A DNA stretch of 64,000 bases from Roseinatronobacter domitianus (GTDB lineage Bacteria; Pseudomonadota; Alphaproteobacteria; Rhodobacterales; Rhodobacteraceae), in contig NZ_JALZWP010000004.1 of the NCBI RefSeq assembly GCF_023336755.1, positions 62,001 through 126,000 on the forward strand, given 5' to 3'. The stretch's first letter is position 1. Each line of letters begins with the position of its first letter. This document shows, piece after piece, positions 1 to 9,423 of this stretch. The position numbers were made by a program, and so were the translations under genes. The notes below the pieces were generated by a model. It was not told the DNA's origin. It searched no databases and saw only the letters and a list, made by a program, of their open reading frames with translations.

Positions 1-737
1 ATCAACGTGCGCTCGAACTGGCCGGTGTTTTCGGCATTGATGCGGAAATAGGTCGAAAGCTCCATCGGGCATTTCACGCCTGCGGGGATGTAGACGAAGC
101 TGCCATCGCTGAACACGGCGGAATTGAGTGCTGCGAAATAGTTGTCATTCTGCGGCACAACGCTTCCCAGATATTTCTTCACCAGTTCGGGATGGTCCTG
201 CACCGCTTCCGAGATCGAGCAAAAGATCACGCCCGCCGCCGCCAGTTCCTTCTTGAAAGTCGTCCCGACGCTGACGGAATCAAACACCGCATCCACGGCC
301 ACCTTGCGCGGCTCATCCGCACCTTCGACGCCGGCCAGAAGCATCTGTTCTTTCAGCGGGATACCCAGCTTGGCGTAGGTTTCCAACAGCTTGGGGTCCA
401 CCTCGTCCAAGGATTTCGGCTTGTCGATCATCGACTTGGGCTTGGCGTAATAATACTGCTCCTGGTAGTCGATCCCCGGCACATTCAGCATCGCCCAATC
501 GGGGCTTTCCATGGTCAGCCAGCGGCGATACGCCTCCAGCCGCCAGTCCAGCAGCCATTCGGGCTCACCGTTCTTCTCGGAAATCAGCCGCACGATGTCT
601 TCATTCAGACCCTTCGGCGCGAATTCCATCTCAATATCGGTATTCCAGCCGTGCTTATAGGTGCCGGCCATGGATTGCACAGTCTCGACCGTCTCGCGGT
701 CCACGCCATCACGCACTTCGGTATCCAATGCAGCCAT
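1..737 (-). CDS. sufB: Fe-S cluster assembly scaffold SufB, N-terminal part
   Basis: SufB is the scaffold of the SufBC2D complex, which builds Fe-S clusters in the cytoplasm from sulfur supplied by a cysteine desulfurase. About 245 residues are visible; the C-terminus runs off the left edge of the window. Family stretches include [20 protein letters not shown] and [19 protein letters not shown]. The start is the ATG at 737, preceded by a purine-rich AAAGGGGAAAG. It lies 26 nt downstream of the cysteine desulfurase gene on the same strand and is the third gene of an iscR-led operon. Family assignment is secure; sufC, sufD and the rest would lie to the left. Confidence 0.95.
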   Translation of the reverse strand, partial: MAALDTEVRDGVDRETVETVQSMAGTYKHGWNTDIEMEFAPKGLNEDIVRLISEKNGEPEWLLDWRLEAYRRWLTMESPDWAMLNVPGIDYQEQYYYAKPKSMIDKPKSLDEVDPKLLETYAKLGIPLKEQMLLAGVEGADEPRKVAVDAVFDSVSVGTTFKKELAAAGVIFCSISEAVQDHPELVKKYLGSVVPQNDNYFAALNSAVFSDGSFVYIPAGVKCPMELSTYFRINAENTGQFERTL

Positions 738-763
738 GTCTTTCCCCTTTTCCTTTCGCGCTG

Positions 764-1828
764 TCAGGCCGCGCGCGCCTTGAACCGCCGATAATCTTTC
801 AGCCACGCCTCGGCAAAACGCAGCACATGGTCTTCTGTTACACCCGGCCCAAGCGAGACGCGGATCGCGCCCTGTGCCGTGGCGATGTCGAACCCCATCG
901 CGCCCAATACGTCCGACCGCTTGGCCTTGCCCGACGAGCAGGCCGAGCCGGCCGAAATCGCAAAGCCTGCAAGGTCCATCTGCATGACCTGCGTCTCGCC
1001 CTTCCAGCCCGGCGTTGCCAAGCACAGCGTGTTGGGCAGGCGCGCAACACCTTTCCCGACAGAAATAGTCATATCAGCGGCAGCGTCCAGAGTTTTTTCT
1101 AGAATATTTCTAATTTCAGAAACCTGCTCCCAGACACCAGCGGTCAAATCGCGCTGCGCGGCCTCTGCCGCAGCACCGAATCCGGCAATCCCGATCAGGT
1201 TTTCGGTGCCGGCACGGCGACCCATTTCCTGCCCGCCACCCCGAATTTGAGCGGCAAGCTCGGTGCCGCGCCGCAGGATCAGCGCCCCGATGCCCTTCGG
1301 CCCGCCCAGCTTATGGGCAGACACAAACCCCATCTCGACCCCCAACCAGTTAAACGCGAAGGGGATCTTGCCGAAACCCTGCGTCAGATCGCTGACCGCC
1401 AGCCCCTCTGGCAAATCCTGCACAATGCCGGTTTCGGAATTGGCCAGTTGCAGCGTGCTCTGGCCCGGGTCCGGGACCATCACGCGGCCCGCGCCGTCCA
1501 CCGCCAACGCCCCGTCAGTCCAGGCACGCACGGCGTCATGCTCCACCAGCGCACCCGACAACCCGCGCCCTGCCAATGCCAGCGCGGCCGCTTCGGTCGC
1601 CCCAGAGGTAAAGACAATATCTGCGCCTTCGGCCCCCAAAGCCGCGGCCAGTTGCGCGCGCGCCCGCTCCACCAGCGCCCGCGCCGCGCGCCCCTCGGCA
1701 TGCACCGAAGACGGGTTGCCAACCACATCCATCGCCGCGGCCATCGCCGCCCGCGCCTCGGCGCGTAAGGGAGTCGTCGCATTCCAATCCAGATAGACGC
1801 GTTCTCTCAAACCCTCGTCTCCATTCAT
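764..1828 (-). CDS. Cysteine desulfurase, NifS/IscS type
   Basis: This PLP enzyme removes sulfur from L-cysteine and passes it as a persulfide to Fe-S assembly. Visible hallmarks are the PLP lysine in [10 protein letters not shown] (about K173), the short active-site loop SACSSGK with catalytic cysteine near 297, and GRRAGTEN near 205. At 354 residues it is shorter than typical IscS (about 400). The short loop marks it as group I (IscS/NifS-like) rather than SufS. It lies between iscR and sufB, so its partner is presumably the SufBCD scaffold. I leave the symbol blank because iscS and sufS are used inconsistently for this lineage. Confidence 0.93.
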   Translation of the reverse strand: MNGDEGLRERVYLDWNATTPLRAEARAAMAAAMDVVGNPSSVHAEGRAARALVERARAQLAAALGAEGADIVFTSGATEAAALALAGRGLSGALVEHDAVRAWTDGALAVDGAGRVMVPDPGQSTLQLANSETGIVQDLPEGLAVSDLTQGFGKIPFAFNWLGVEMGFVSAHKLGGPKGIGALILRRGTELAAQIRGGGQEMGRRAGTENLIGIAGFGAAAEAAQRDLTAGVWEQVSEIRNILEKTLDAAADMTISVGKGVARLPNTLCLATPGWKGETQVMQMDLAGFAISAGSACSSGKAKRSDVLGAMGFDIATAQGAIRVSLGPGVTEDHVLRFAEAWLKDYRRFKARAA

Positions 1829-1883
1829 CCTTGCCCAAATATCCCGGGGGAGTCGCGCGTCAGCGCGGCGGGGGCAGCGCCCC

Positions 1884-2342
1884 CTATTCGTCCACCACCT
1901 GGAACAGGTTGGGCACCGCCGGGCATGGCGTCATCGCGTTGCCTGCCACATCCGACAGCCGCGCCTGATGCAGGAACACATAGACATGCGCCGACAACCC
2001 CTCCCAAAGCCGGTTGGTCAGCGATTGCGCGCGCGAACCGGTCACGGCGCCCCTTGCACCCGCGCCCTTGTCCATCGCACTCACGGTTTCCTCTACGGCT
2101 TCCAGAATATCGGATACGCGGATCGAATCTGCCCCACGCGCAAGACGATACCCGCCGCCCGGACCGCGGACAGAGGCCACAAGCCCCGCGCGCCGCAATT
2201 TCACAAAAAGCTGTTCCAGATAGGCCAGAGACACGTTTTGCCGCTCTGCAATCTCACCCAGCGACACAAGCCGTCCTTCGGGGGCCAGTGCAAGGTCGAC
2301 CAGCGCGATCATTGCATAACGGCCTTTTGTCGAGAGTTTCAT
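1884..2342 (-). CDS. iscR: Rrf2-family iron-sulfur regulator IscR
   Basis: Winged-helix Rrf2 regulator of 152 residues heading the desulfurase-sufB operon, so it probably controls it. The N-terminus MKLSTKGRYAMIALVDLAL and the recognition segment SVRGPGGGYRLAR are typical. The start at 2342 is chosen because it gives the canonical N-terminus; the frame stays open upstream to 2387. The region that carries three cluster-binding cysteines in E. coli IscR (about 92-106) reads DKGAGARGAVTGSR here, with no cysteine. The only cysteine is near the C-terminus (TPCPAV). As I recall, R. sphaeroides IscR also has one cysteine and still binds a cluster with unusual ligands. Family and context are clear; sensing chemistry is inferred. 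Confidence 0.9.
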   Translation of the reverse strand: MKLSTKGRYAMIALVDLALAPEGRLVSLGEIAERQNVSLAYLEQLFVKLRRAGLVASVRGPGGGYRLARGADSIRVSDILEAVEETVSAMDKGAGARGAVTGSRAQSLTNRLWEGLSAHVYVFLHQARLSDVAGNAMTPCPAVPNLFQVVDE

Positions 2343-2471
2343 CGCAAATATCTCCGTGACGCGCCGAAAACCCTGCGCGAATGCCAATCCGGTTGACCTT
2401 TGACACCCCCCGCCCTAAAGCTGCAAGCTGCCGCAGTCCTGCCTGTCAGGCCAAAATACGGCCAGCGTCAG

Positions 2472-2488
2472 TTTAGAATGGCTCTAAA
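2472..2488 (-). promoter_or_regulatory. ICE-box-like site (Irr operator) upstream of iscR-suf
   Basis: The 17 bases TTTAGAATGGCTCTAAA form a 6-bp inverted repeat. They match the Irr 'ICE' consensus TTTAGAA-N3-TTCTAAA except at one position. Irr is the haem-dependent iron regulator of Alphaproteobacteria. The site is about 130 bp upstream of the iscR start. It overlaps the likely promoter, since a minus-strand TTGACT (2509-2504) could be its -35. Binding by Irr is inferred from the motif. Confidence 0.65.
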
Positions 2489-2492
2489 ATAC

Positions 2493-2509
2493 CTGAATAT
2501 GAAAGTCAA
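2493..2509 (-). promoter_or_regulatory. Iron-Rhodo-box-like site upstream of iscR-suf
   Basis: CTGA-N9-TCAA lies four bases beyond the ICE-like site. The Rhodobacterales Iron-Rhodo-box, attributed to IscR/RirA-type regulators, has been described as CTGA-N9-TCAG, so one position differs. The right half overlaps a candidate minus-strand -35 hexamer TTGACT. Autoregulation by the adjacent IscR is the natural reading but is not shown here. Confidence 0.55.
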
Positions 2510-2612
2510 GAATACCCCTGCATGGTTCATCCGCTGTCCCGGTGCCGTTTTTGACCCGGCCCTGACCGGCCCTGTCCTGCAAAATCCCGTTATCCTCGCA
2601 TAAGGCTTCCCC

Positions 2613-3272
2613 ATGCCAGAGATCATCTTCGCCGGCCCCGAAGGCCGCCTGGAAGGCCGCTTCCATCCGCAACGCAAGGTCGATGCACCTATTGCCATCG
2701 TGCTCCATCCGCACCCGCAGTTCGGCGGCACCATGAACAACAAGGTGGTCTACAACCTGCATTACGCGTTCTACAAAATGGGCTTTTCGGTGTTGCGCTT
2801 CAATTTCCGGGGTGTTGGCCGCAGCCAGGGCGAATACGATCAGGGCGTGGGCGAATTGTCCGATGCGGCTGCCGCACTCGACTATGTGCAGGCACAAAGC
2901 CAGAACGCCCGGCATTGCTGGGTTGCAGGGTTCAGCTTTGGCGCGTGGATCGGGATGCAGTTGCTGATGCGTCGCCCCGACATCACCGGTTTTGTGTCGG
3001 TCGCGCCGCCGGCCAACCTTTATGATTTCAGCTTCCTTGCGCCCTGCCCTGCATCGGGTCTTATTATCAATGGCACCGCCGACCGTGTGGCACCTCCGCG
3101 CGATACGCGGACGCTGGTGGGCAAGCTCAAAGAGCAGCGCGGCATCACCATCACGCATGAAGAAGTCGAGGGCGCGGATCATTTCTTCCAGAATGAAGAC
3201 CAGCATATGCAGCCCATGCTCACGACGGTGACGGATTATGTCACGCGTCGCCTGACCGAAGGCACCCGGTAG
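2613..3272 (+). CDS. Alpha/beta hydrolase (COG2945-like)
   Basis: Cytoplasmic serine hydrolase of 219 residues with no signal peptide; substrate unknown. The nucleophile elbow is GFSFG (S108), followed by an acid in NGTADRV (about D157) and a histidine in GADHFF (about H190), giving a complete catalytic triad in the expected order. The segment LHPHPQFGGTMNNK is characteristic of this small conserved family. It is divergent from iscR across a 270-bp region and is followed after 6 bp by an SMR transporter, probably as one transcript. Hydrolase fold is certain; natural substrate cannot be read from the sequence. Confidence 0.85.
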   Translation: MPEIIFAGPEGRLEGRFHPQRKVDAPIAIVLHPHPQFGGTMNNKVVYNLHYAFYKMGFSVLRFNFRGVGRSQGEYDQGVGELSDAAAALDYVQAQSQNARHCWVAGFSFGAWIGMQLLMRRPDITGFVSVAPPANLYDFSFLAPCPASGLIINGTADRVAPPRDTRTLVGKLKEQRGITITHEEVEGADHFFQNEDQHMQPMLTTVTDYVTRRLTEGTR

Positions 3273-3278
3273 GCGCGC

Positions 3279-3602
3279 ATGCACTGGGTGTTCCTGGGCA
3301 TTGCCATCTTCTTCGAGACCTTGGGCACCACGCTTCTCAAGGCCAGCGACGGGATGACGCGCGCGGCCCCCGGCATCGCGGCCTTTGCCGCCTATGCGCT
3401 GTCCTTTTGGCTGCTGTCGCTGGCGTTGCGCATCATCCCGGTGGGCGTAGCCTATGCCATCTGGGCGGGGCTTGGAATTTGCCTGATCGCGGCGATTGGC
3501 TGGGTGTTGTTCGGCCAGAAGCTGGATTGGGCCGCGCTGCTGGGCATGGCGCTGATCCTGTCGGGTATCTTGGTCATCAATCTGTTCAGCGCCAAGGTCT
3601 GA
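3279..3602 (+). CDS. Small multidrug resistance (SMR) family exporter
   Basis: Inner-membrane protein of 107 residues with four hydrophobic helices, the size of EmrE. The essential membrane glutamate is at E13 in IAIFFETLGTTLLKAS, and the GVAYAIWAGLG motif of the third helix is present. SMR proteins act as dimers that exchange protons for quaternary ammonium compounds, guanidinium or other cations. The sequence does not decide between a multidrug (EmrE) and a guanidinium (Gdx/SugE) exporter. It lies 6 bp after the hydrolase and 3 bp before the YitT gene. Confidence 0.88.
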   Translation: MHWVFLGIAIFFETLGTTLLKASDGMTRAAPGIAAFAAYALSFWLLSLALRIIPVGVAYAIWAGLGICLIAAIGWVLFGQKLDWAALLGMALILSGILVINLFSAKV

Positions 3603-3605
3603 CCC

Positions 3606-4208
3606 GTGCATGATCGCCCCACCCATACGCTGTTTGAAGACGCGCAAGGCTTGCTGGTCGGAACCGGCCTATGCGGCTTTGGCCTGTCGATGCTGACCAG
3701 CGCAGGGCTTGTGACCGGGCAGACCGCAGGGCTGGCTGTGCTGTTATCCTATGTCACCGGCTTTGGCTTCGGGGTGTTGTTCTTTGTCATCAACCTGCCC
3801 TTCTACTGGCTGGCCCATCGCCATTTGGGACGCGATTTCACGCTCAAGACCTTTATCGCCGTTGCACTTGTCTCTGCCTTTGCGGAACTCGCCGACCGGT
3901 TGGTGAACACGCAAGCCGCGCACCCGGCTGTTGCGGCGGTTCTCTTCGGTATGATCGCGGGTGCCGGGCTGCTGGCGATTTTCCGCCACCGCGCCAGCTT
4001 GGGTGGCGTGGGTATCCTGGCCTATTACCTGCAAGAGCGGATGGGCTGGCGCGCAGGCTGGGTGCAACTGGGCTTTGATCTGGCTCTGTTTGGTGCCGCA
4101 CTTCTGGTCATGGCCCCCGATCTGGTGCTCTGGTCGTTGCTGGGCGCGGCCATTCTGAACGTGATTATCGGGGTCAATCATCGGCGCGATCGCTACATCG
4201 CGACCTGA
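3606..4208 (+). CDS. YitT family membrane protein
   Basis: Integral membrane protein of 200 residues with five or six hydrophobic segments and the YitT/DUF161 signature around LVTGQTAGLAVLLSYVTGFG. Function is unknown; some YitT-like proteins have been suggested to be transporters. The start is GTG at 3606, three bases after the SMR stop. The nearby ATG at 3610 is in another frame. The spacing suggests translational coupling with the SMR gene. The C-terminal YitT ligand-binding-like domain seen in longer relatives is absent. Confidence 0.8.
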   Translation: MHDRPTHTLFEDAQGLLVGTGLCGFGLSMLTSAGLVTGQTAGLAVLLSYVTGFGFGVLFFVINLPFYWLAHRHLGRDFTLKTFIAVALVSAFAELADRLVNTQAAHPAVAAVLFGMIAGAGLLAIFRHRASLGGVGILAYYLQERMGWRAGWVQLGFDLALFGAALLVMAPDLVLWSLLGAAILNVIIGVNHRRDRYIAT

Positions 4209-4283
4209 TACGACATTACAGGGCTGGCCAGACGCCCTTCAATCGGCTAATGCGGCGGCGCAGCACAAAAAGGCACTTCTGTT

Positions 4284-6104
<1,821 letters not shown>

Positions 6105-6131
6105 GCGCCAGAGGTCTGACCCAAGAAAATT

Positions 6132-6171
6132 GCCCGCGTGCGCCCGTTTCCGGGGCCACGCGGGCTTTTTT
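6132..6171 (+). terminator. Rho-independent terminator of typA
   Basis: A perfect 9-bp GC-rich stem (GCCCGCGTG at 6132-6140, CACGCGGGC at 6157-6165) is followed by TTTTTT at 6166-6171. It is 28 bases after the typA stop. The downstream RibD-like gene is convergent and ends at 6286. Confidence 0.9.
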
Positions 6172-6285
6172 GTAGTCGAAGGGATGTTCTGTGCGTTGCG
6201 GGCATTCGCAGTCGCCAGCCCCACATTTACTGTTTTTTGTAAGTCATAACGCTCGCAAACGGCGCCCACGGCCAAGCGACATGTT

Positions 6286-7125
6286 CTAGGACTGCCTGAA
6301 TGCCCACTCAGCGCCAGCGGTGGAATGCCAGTTCTCAGAACGGTGACGGGCGGCTTCGGTCAGCGTGCAGTTGAACAGAATATCCGACCCAATGTCGCAG
6401 ACCTGCGTTTCAGGGCGGGGCGCATCGGCAAGGCTGCCGATCTGCGTGATCCGGTTAAACCCTTGCGGTCCACCACCGATCAGCAACGGGGCCACCGCGA
6501 CATGCAGGTGCGACAGCAGCCCCGCCTCAAAAAAGCGCGACACCGTAATCCCCCCACCCTCGACCAGAATATTGTGCAGGCCAAGCTCGTGCAGGCCAGC
6601 AAGAATCTGGCGCGGCGCAAGCGTGCCATCTGTCAGGCTGGGCAGGCGCACCACTTCTACGCCAGCGGGGCGGTCGCGCGCCACGGTTTGCACCACAATC
6701 CTGCGGGTGCCATCATCGCGCAGCGCCGGAGCATCGTCGGTCAGGCGACCACGCGGGTCAATGATAACCCGCGCCGGGTTCTGACCCGCACACAACCGCA
6801 CGGTCAGGCGGGGGGTATCATGAAGCGCTGTGCGCACTCCAATGACCACGGCATCTGCAATTGCGCGCAGCCGATGCAAATGGCGCAACCCATCCGGCCC
6901 GGAAATATCGCGCGCGTCGCCGGACGCGGTGGCCACACGCCCATCCAGCGATTGGCCGATCTGCCCGATCGCCATCGGCCCCATATCGCGCCGCGCCAAC
7001 GGGGCGTAGATGTTCAGCGCCGACCGCTCGCCCGCTGTCCAGTCACCGCAACAGGGGCAGCCCTGCCCCGCGCGAATGTCGAGAATACGCTGCCAGACTC
7101 GCGGCGTGACATCGGCCTTATCCAT
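6286..7125 (-). CDS. Stand-alone RibD C-terminal (reductase) domain protein
   Basis: 279 residues matching the reductase half of RibD, which reduces a ribosylamino-pyrimidine with NADPH. Visible are MGPMAIGQIGQSLDGRVAT, the NILVEGGGITVSRF motif and VAPLLIGGG. The deaminase domain of bifunctional RibD is absent; instead the first 35 residues carry a CPCC motif. The start at 7125 is fixed by GGAAAGGAG directly upstream and gives an 8-base overlap with the methyltransferase gene. The true ribH-ribB genes are about 19 kb away. With a PTPS-like protein in the same operon, this enzyme probably reduces a different pyrimidine or pterin substrate; that is inference. Confidence 0.82.
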   Translation of the reverse strand: MDKADVTPRVWQRILDIRAGQGCPCCGDWTAGERSALNIYAPLARRDMGPMAIGQIGQSLDGRVATASGDARDISGPDGLRHLHRLRAIADAVVIGVRTALHDTPRLTVRLCAGQNPARVIIDPRGRLTDDAPALRDDGTRRIVVQTVARDRPAGVEVVRLPSLTDGTLAPRQILAGLHELGLHNILVEGGGITVSRFFEAGLLSHLHVAVAPLLIGGGPQGFNRITQIGSLADAPRPETQVCDIGSDILFNCTLTEAARHRSENWHSTAGAEWAFRQS

Positions 7126-7891
7126 GCGCTCTCCTTTCCGGTGGCACAGCCAGCAAATCCTTGTGCCCGATCCGCACTTCAGCATGATCCAGCGCCGCAC
7201 GCCGCGTGGCCAGCCAAAGCTCTGTTCCGTTGTGCCCGGCGCGCGCGGCAGCCGTGGCAATACCATCCAGCAATTCCGCCTGAAGGGTCTGATCGGTCGG
7301 CCCAAGACGCCACGGACTATCGGCCAGTTCAACCGTGTAGCCGGCGTTCCTGAACAGCGTGGCAGCCCGCGTGGCACTTTCTGCCCCCAGCGCGGGACCG
7401 AACCCTTTGTCGCTGCGCTGATCGGCATTGAACGCGCGTGTCACGGCCGCATCTTCGTCATGTTCTGGGGTCCACGACATTTCCCCATCATAGCTGAGCG
7501 CAGCGTAAAACGGTAGCCCGGCCCGGACCAGCCGCGCCACCAACCCTTCAAGCCATGCCTCTGACACAAGGTCCAGCAGCGCCGAGGCGGTGACAAGCGT
7601 CGCGCCGTCAAGCGGCAGCGCATCCAGTTCGGTCAGGTCAGCCTGAACCCCTGTCACCCGCCCCCCAAGGCGCGGGGCCAGCGCCAGCAAGCCGGGGTCA
7701 TTGTCGACCAATGTCCAGCGCATGCCTGTCGGCACCACGTCAGACATTGCCCGCACGGTCGCGCCGGTGCCTGCGCCCAGATCGACGATCCGTTCCCCTG
7801 CACGTGCCCCGGCCATTGCCAGCAAGCGCGCGTCGCGCGCAGCGCGGTCGGCAGGCGCGCGCAGGCTCAACCAATCGGGCGCAAATCCCAT
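7118..7891 (-). CDS. Class I SAM-dependent methyltransferase
   Basis: 257 residues with the SAM-binding motif VDLGAGTGATVRAM (about 36-49) and an acidic end of strand 2 (WTLVDNDPGL). It has no DNA or rRNA methyltransferase signature, so a small-molecule substrate is likely. It lies 3 bp after the PTPS-like gene and overlaps the reductase gene by 8 bases, so it is the third member of a four-gene operon. Substrate is unknown; the operon suggests a pterin or pyrimidine intermediate. Confidence 0.78.
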   Translation of the reverse strand: MGFAPDWLSLRAPADRAARDARLLAMAGARAGERIVDLGAGTGATVRAMSDVVPTGMRWTLVDNDPGLLALAPRLGGRVTGVQADLTELDALPLDGATLVTASALLDLVSEAWLEGLVARLVRAGLPFYAALSYDGEMSWTPEHDEDAAVTRAFNADQRSDKGFGPALGAESATRAATLFRNAGYTVELADSPWRLGPTDQTLQAELLDGIATAAARAGHNGTELWLATRRAALDHAEVRIGHKDLLAVPPERRAHG

Positions 7892-7894
7892 TGG

Positions 7895-8290
7895 CTACAC
7901 CTGCCCTTCATACCAAGCGCGGGCCATGTGGCTTTCATGCAGCAGAATGCGCAGCTTTTTCACCCGGCCATCGTCTTTCAGATCACCCGCCGCAATCCGC
8001 GCTTTCATGGTATCGAAGATATGCTTGCACAGGAATTCGGTGGTGGTGAATTTGCCTTCAAATTCAGGCACCTCGTCTAGGTTCTTGTAGCGCAGCGGGG
8101 CCAGCGTATCGGCCAGGGCCTCTGTCGCAAGGCCGATATCCACGACCAAGCCATGCGCGTCGATATCCTCGGTGTAAAAGGCGGCATCGACGGTAAAGGT
8201 GGCCCCGTGCATACCCTGCGCCGGTCCGAAAACCGGTGATGGCAGCGAATGGGCGACCATGATGTGATCGCGAACTTCGACAGCGAACAT
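7895..8290 (-). CDS. 6-pyruvoyl/6-carboxy-tetrahydropterin synthase fold protein, active site degenerate
   Basis: 131 residues with the length and layout of the PTPS/QueD family. The start at 8290 has AAAGGAC upstream and gives MFAVEVRDHI. Canonical members bind zinc through one early histidine and an HGH pair. Here H14 and H28 remain but the second histidine of HGH is alanine (MHGATF). The catalytic cysteine upstream of HGH is missing (FGPAQGMHG). The catalytic Asp-His of the LDHxxLN motif is replaced (LRYKNLDEV). The glutamate of the PTAEN motif may survive in TTTEF. It is therefore unlikely to carry out the QueD or PTPS reaction unchanged. It is operonic with a dehydrogenase, a methyltransferase and a RibD-type reductase. 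Confidence 0.75.
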   Translation of the reverse strand: MFAVEVRDHIMVAHSLPSPVFGPAQGMHGATFTVDAAFYTEDIDAHGLVVDIGLATEALADTLAPLRYKNLDEVPEFEGKFTTTEFLCKHIFDTMKARIAAGDLKDDGRVKKLRILLHESHMARAWYEGQV

Positions 8291-8309
8291 GATATGTCCT
8301 TTCAAAGGG

Positions 8310-9281
8310 TCAGGTGTAACGGATGCGGTGGCACAGCGTGGCCGGGTCCGCAAGAATGGTCGCGTAGTCACGCGGCATATCGGCGAAATCGCTTTCGCCA
8401 GAGATCAGCACATCCAAGCGTGGGTCGGTCAACATACCCAGCGCCTTGGCCAGACGGCGGCGATAATCCCAGCGCGGCAGACGCTCTGGCGGCAAGGCGC
8501 CAACCTGCGAACTTATCAGCCGCAAACGCTGGCTGTGGAACCGCCCGCCCAAAGGCAAGGCAACGGGCGTGGTGCCGTGCCAGCTGGCCTCTACCACGGT
8601 GGCGCCCGGCCCGGCATGCTCCAGCGCAAGCGCCAGACCGGCAGCGGATGCCGAAGCATTCACAATAACGTCATAGTCGCCGGAGAGCCCGTCGGGGGCC
8701 GCAAAATCGCATCCCAGACGCGCGGCCAAAGCACCGCGCGCCGGGTCCAGATCGCAGAGCGTGACCTCTGTTCCCGGCATTGCAGCGGCCAGATATCCGA
8801 CCAATGCCCCGACAACCCCCGCGCCGACAACCGCCACGCGGTCGCCTGCGGAAACGGCACTGTCCCAGACCACGTTCAGCGCGGTTTCCATATTGGCGGC
8901 CAGAACCGCGCGCGCGGGCGGCACACCCGGCGGCAGCGGAATGGGGGTGTCGGGGGGCAAGCGAAACATGTCCTGATGCGGGTAAAGGGCAAAGACCATT
9001 TCCCCGACATTTGGCCCTTCTGCACGCTCTGCAACGGCACAATAACCGTATTTCACGGGAAAGCTGAACGCGCCTTCCTGAAAGGGCGCACGCATGTTGT
9101 CCTGTTCACGGGTCGGCACGTTGCCCGACAGCACCAACCGCTCCGTTCCGCGGCTGATGGCGCTGTAGCGCATCTGCAAAAGTTCGCCCGACCCGATATC
9201 TGCGGGCAACAGGCGTGCCTCTCCGGGCGCGCATATCCAGAGGGCGCGGGGGGTCACGGTGTCTTGCGTCTTATGCGGCAT
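8310..9281 (-). CDS. Zinc-type alcohol dehydrogenase-like (MDR) oxidoreductase
   Basis: Medium-chain dehydrogenase fold, 323 residues. The N-terminal part contains YSAISRGTERLVLSG, and the Rossmann motif VAVVGAGVVGALVGYLAAA (about residues 144-162) is followed by CDLD, which favours NAD(H). No catalytic-zinc cysteine cluster is evident. The start at 9281 was chosen because the longer open frame to 9356 adds a residue run unlike the family. First gene of the operon that continues with the PTPS-like gene 19 bp downstream. Substrate unknown. Confidence 0.75.
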   Translation of the reverse strand: MPHKTQDTVTPRALWICAPGEARLLPADIGSGELLQMRYSAISRGTERLVLSGNVPTREQDNMRAPFQEGAFSFPVKYGYCAVAERAEGPNVGEMVFALYPHQDMFRLPPDTPIPLPPGVPPARAVLAANMETALNVVWDSAVSAGDRVAVVGAGVVGALVGYLAAAMPGTEVTLCDLDPARGALAARLGCDFAAPDGLSGDYDVIVNASASAAGLALALEHAGPGATVVEASWHGTTPVALPLGGRFHSQRLRLISSQVGALPPERLPRWDYRRRLAKALGMLTDPRLDVLISGESDFADMPRDYATILADPATLCHRIRYT

Positions 9282-9423
9282 GGCGATCTCTTGTTTCGTT
9301 GCAGAAGGTAGCGCATGACCCTGCCCTGCCAAGGCAAGAGGGCGCGCAAAAAACAACGGTATGTTGGCTGGACATATGCGCGGCTGACCTAGTTAACCCA
9401 TATATTGCAGAAGGAAACGCGTT

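Noticed and set aside
2484-3647. 387-codon minus-strand frame opposite the alpha/beta hydrolase and SMR genes
   Set aside because: The plus-strand genes have complete catalytic or membrane motifs; the antisense product is rich in His, Arg and Gln, as expected for a shadow frame.
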